Assembly: GCA_030549495.1 (NCBI GenBank)
Contig: JAUIRK010000129.1
Span: 360,001 to 424,000, forward strand
Source: Nectonema munidae
Lineage: Eukaryota > Nematomorpha > Nectonematoida > Nectonematidae
Direction of reading: 5' to 3'
Length of the DNA stretch: 64,000 nt
The notes under the pieces were generated by a model. That model was not told the origin of the DNA. It was given only the letters and a program-made list of their open reading frames with translations, and did no database searches. The position numbers and the translations under genes are program-made. Positions 61,416-64,000 of this stretch are shown one piece after another. How positions within the stretch are numbered: the first letter of the stretch is position 1; each line of letters begins with the position of its first letter.

Positions 61416-61508
61416 AAAATATCGCACTTCCCGATCGAATTCAACAAGCGATGCAAATGCAAGTGGAAGCAGATAGAAAAAAGAGAGCGTATGTTTTGGA
61501 ATCTGAAG
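61416..61508 (+). CDS. STOML2: STOML2, sixth visible exon
   Basis: The acceptor is TTTTTTTTTTTAG. The exon reads KNIALPDRIQQAMQMQVEAD and RKKRAYVLESEG, matching KDI-VP-R---SMQMQVEAERRKRA-VLESEG, the start of the C-terminal coiled-coil half. The donor GAAG|GTTTTT is in phase 1. The remaining third of the protein, about 120 residues in relatives, must lie beyond the window, past the piggyBac insertion that starts about 40 bp downstream. Confidence 0.93.
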
Positions 61509-61871
61509 GTTTTTCTTTTACATCACAATTTTTATCGATCTTGAAATGCTAATTAACCCATTTTTTGCTGGGGCATTAACCCTTTACAAAACTAAAGGTG
61601 GCATTAACCCTTTACAGACCGAACAAAGAATATTAAAATTTAGGGTTTACATTTACTATTTTATTTCTTTATTTAAGTTAATAAATGGAAAAAACAAAAA
61701 AAAATTTAGTGCACTATTTTTGTATACTTTTATATATGTTCCCAAAATGCGAACGTTTGACACTTTGAGTAGTAAAATTAAAAATTTATCGAATATCAAA
61801 AAAAATTGTGACTATTAGAACTAATTATATATACAAATATATTTATTCACACGTACATTTAATTGATCCAA

Positions 61872-63508
61872 TTAACCATTATTTCTCTTTTTGTGAAACT
61901 TTGAATTACAAATCTTGTGTAACCTTTTGTTACATTTTTTGCAAAAAAGCCTTGTATTTTTTTTGCATTCGACACACCTTCCTTGTGTCGTTCTTTCTAA
62001 TATATGATTGATTCCATCAAATTGTACACCTATTGCTGTTGAAGACGTAGGACCTCCTAATCGTCTTCTTGGCTGCACAGAAATGATGAGACATCCACAT
62101 ATTTCACTTCTGAAAACAAGATGTGTATGACATTCATTTTGAATTTTTTGATGAAACTTGTAAGCCGCCACAACAGAAAGATTTACAATGTGCGAAAACA
62201 AGTTCCACCACTACTTCTTTGATCGTAATATAGGTCTGTAGCTTGCTAACATTCTGTCGCAAATATCTACACCGCCCATCCCTTTATTGTACATTTTCAC
62301 AAGATAGGGCTGTTTTATTTGTCTCTTTTTTCATTTTTTACTCGTCTTTCAGCCATTTGGATGGGAAAAACACCATAGTAATTGTTTGCAATGCTAACGG
62401 CACAATTATCATTCCAAATAGCACACAAGATTTTCCCATTTGATCTGTATTCAAAAGAACCTCTATCACTTTTTTGAAATTCTCTACTTGATGGTAGCGG
62501 GCATCCACCTGTTCGATTAGTGCGTATTGTGCCACATGCTCTAATGTTGCTTTCTGTTAATTCTTGTAAAAGTTGTCGAAAAAACGACTTGCTTATTTCT
62601 TTGTGAAATTGGAACCAAAAGAGTATTTACCACGTGGCTTCCTAATGATGTTTTTCGGCTTTCTTCTTTTCCACAATAAATATCAAAGTTATATGGGTAC
62701 CCGTCTGAACTTTGTAGCCAAACTTCACAGGCTTTCCTTTGATGAATTGACGAACGCTATGTAATCCTCGATAAGATATCATATATTCATCGATGCTTAA
62801 ATACTGATGGAAAAAGTCAAACTGTAAACAATTTTTCTTCAACAAATTTAAAAGGGGAAAAACTTTTGCAACTTAGAGCTTTCAAGTTTATTATTATCTG
62901 CAAGATATAAAAATTACTCTATGCTCTTGAACTTTTTGCCATGGTCTTTGAAAATATAGGAAACAGAAAGGTCCTTAACAGTGCTCCAATAATCATTCTC
63001 AGCAGGTAAACAATGATGTCCGCTAATGAGCAATAAATCCATAAATTTTTTCATTTCTCTAACATCTGTTTGAAAATAGCTATTATTTTTTCTCTCTTTT
63101 AGCGTAAAGATTAGTTTGTTCTACAATATGATAAAACATATCTTCTGTAAAAAAAAGTAAAAAAATTTCATACATAGATAAATTTTGATTCTCAAAATTT
63201 TCTAAAGAGCTCAGAGATAGCTTGTCTGATTTTATCCATTTATCTTTGGAAATTGTTTCGTTAAATTGTGGAACTTCATAGTTTACTCTGTGTAAGTCTA
63301 TTTCTCCAGCATTTTCATCGGGCACATCAATTTCATCAAGAATGATATCATCTCCTTCTTCATCACTATCTATTTCTTTATTACCAGAAACTGAAGGAAC
63401 AATAACTAACTCCAATTCTTCATTACAGTTTTCAATATTATTTTTGGCAGATTCCAAAAATATATAGATAAGATCTGATGCCAATTCATCAAAATTAAAA
63501 GATTCCAT
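61872..63508 (-). pseudogene. piggyBac transposase, nearly full length, few breaks
   Basis: The N-terminus (63508-63083) is acidic, with SDEEGDDIILDEIDVPDENA, as is common in the family. Then come MKKFMDLLLISGHHCLPAEN and YWSTVKDLSVSYIF. FFHQYLSIDEYMISYRG carries the first catalytic Asp, followed by FIKGKPVKFGYKVQTGTHIT. FFDNFYKN (second Asp) is followed by ACGTIRTNRTGGCPLPSS. AIWNDNCAVSIANNYYGVFP and MGGVDICDRMLASYRP (third Asp region) lead to KKWWWNLFSHIVNLSVVAAY. The C-terminal Cys-rich zinc domain CVECKKNTRLFCKKCNKRLH then CNSKFHK ends it. About four frame changes or stops and a short gap before the first Asp break it. Confidence 0.88.
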
Positions 63509-64000
63509 TTTAAAAATTTGAAAAAAAGAAATTTAAAACTATAAAAAATAAAAAAAACAATCGAAAATATTTATTCAACCATTTTTTTTACCAATTTTTA
63601 GTATTAAAAATAGCCAACGTTCCCATTTTGGGAACATATTTTTTTTTGTTTCTGCCAATATTTTTTTCAAAAAAAAAATTCATTTTTATAGTTAAAATTA
63701 AATATATGATTGAAATTTTTATAAATAAATAAAAAAATTAAAATTATAACTTAGAATTTTTTTAATTTAATTCTAAAATTTGTAATCAATTTATTGGATT
63801 TTTAAAAGTTCTTCACTGATTTTTTTCCTGAATTTTAGTTAAATTAAAATATTTATTTTATAAAAATTTGTATAAATGATTTACAAAATAACAAATAAGA
63901 ATAAGCTTTATTTTCATATTAAATTTATTTTTTAAACTTTTCTTTAAAGCTGAAGCATATCGCTTTAAATTCCATAACATTTCCTAAAATCGCTAGCTGC
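63509..64000. other. piggyBac flank to window end
   Basis: AT-rich sequence upstream of the transposase. The phrase CGTTCCCATTTTGGGAACA at about 63618 is the only recognisable motif. No TTAA terminus could be fixed before the window ends. Confidence 0.5.

Larger units (their letters stand above)
61553..64000 (-). mobile_element. piggyBac element in a STOML2 intron (right end off-window)
   Basis: The transposase lies on the - strand (63508-61872). To its left are TTAA-CCC sites: TTAACCCATTTTTTGCTGGG at 61553, and two copies of GGCATTAACCCTTTACA at about 61573 and 61600, any of which may be the true terminus. The palindrome-like phrase TGTTCCCAAAATGCGAACG at about 61737 and CGTTCCCATTTTGGGAACA at about 63618 flank the gene on both sides. 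The same phrase occurs in the TTAA MITEs at 18318 and 22178. The other end is outside the window. Confidence 0.75.

Overview
This window is AT-rich, intron-containing animal nuclear DNA. Three host transcription units are supported, and they sit in a thick bed of transposable elements. The host proteins are ordinary metazoan ones (TAF13 and STOML2). The mix of piggyBac, hAT, Tigger, MULE, Penelope and Jockey/CR1-type elements suggests an arthropod-like invertebrate. A copepod such as a sea louse would fit, but the sequence alone does not prove the species. No rRNA, tRNA or CRISPR feature was found.

Layout. 1-1500: decayed piggyBac transposase (- strand). 1648-15250: one composite block. A Mutator-like (MULE) transposase (+ strand, about 3880-10476) is split by a fossil Ty3/gypsy-type LTR retrotransposon (about 4080-9226) and followed by a Jockey/I-like LINE (about 11032-14861). 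Long inverted repeats at 1648-1930 and 14886-15250 may be the MULE termini. 15411-15961: hAT-like non-autonomous element. 17091-27316: candidate multi-exon gene for a secreted protein (+ strand). Its introns hold a Tigger/pogo element (18715-21278), small TTAA-flanked MITEs, a GAAT microsatellite and a Penelope-like element that is itself broken by a hAT-like MITE. 28222-32431: a TTAA-flanked element built mainly of two tandem arrays. 32692-33330: Tc1/mariner-type remnant. 34090-35860: a MITE, a hAT fragment and a piggyBac fragment. 36886-38025: TAF13 (- strand, two exons). 38669-47633: second copy of the satellite-bearing TTAA element, split by about 5.1 kb that includes a hAT transposon (42373-45054) with a perfect 8-bp target duplication. 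49750-53295: CR1-like LINE (- strand). 53823-54419: hAT-type MITE with a perfect 8-bp duplication and a 32-base G run. 57739 to beyond 61508: six exons of STOML2, the mitochondrial stomatin-like protein 2 (+ strand). A LINE 3' fragment ends exactly at its second visible exon, and a piggyBac element (61550 to past the window end) lies in its next intron.

How it fits together. TAF13 is a TFIID subunit and STOML2 is a mitochondrial inner-membrane scaffold. Nothing suggests that they, or the secreted-protein candidate, are functionally linked. The main interest is structural: nested insertions whose order can be read, transposons that carry satellite-like arrays, and a host splice acceptor whose pyrimidine tract appears to be the tail of a LINE.
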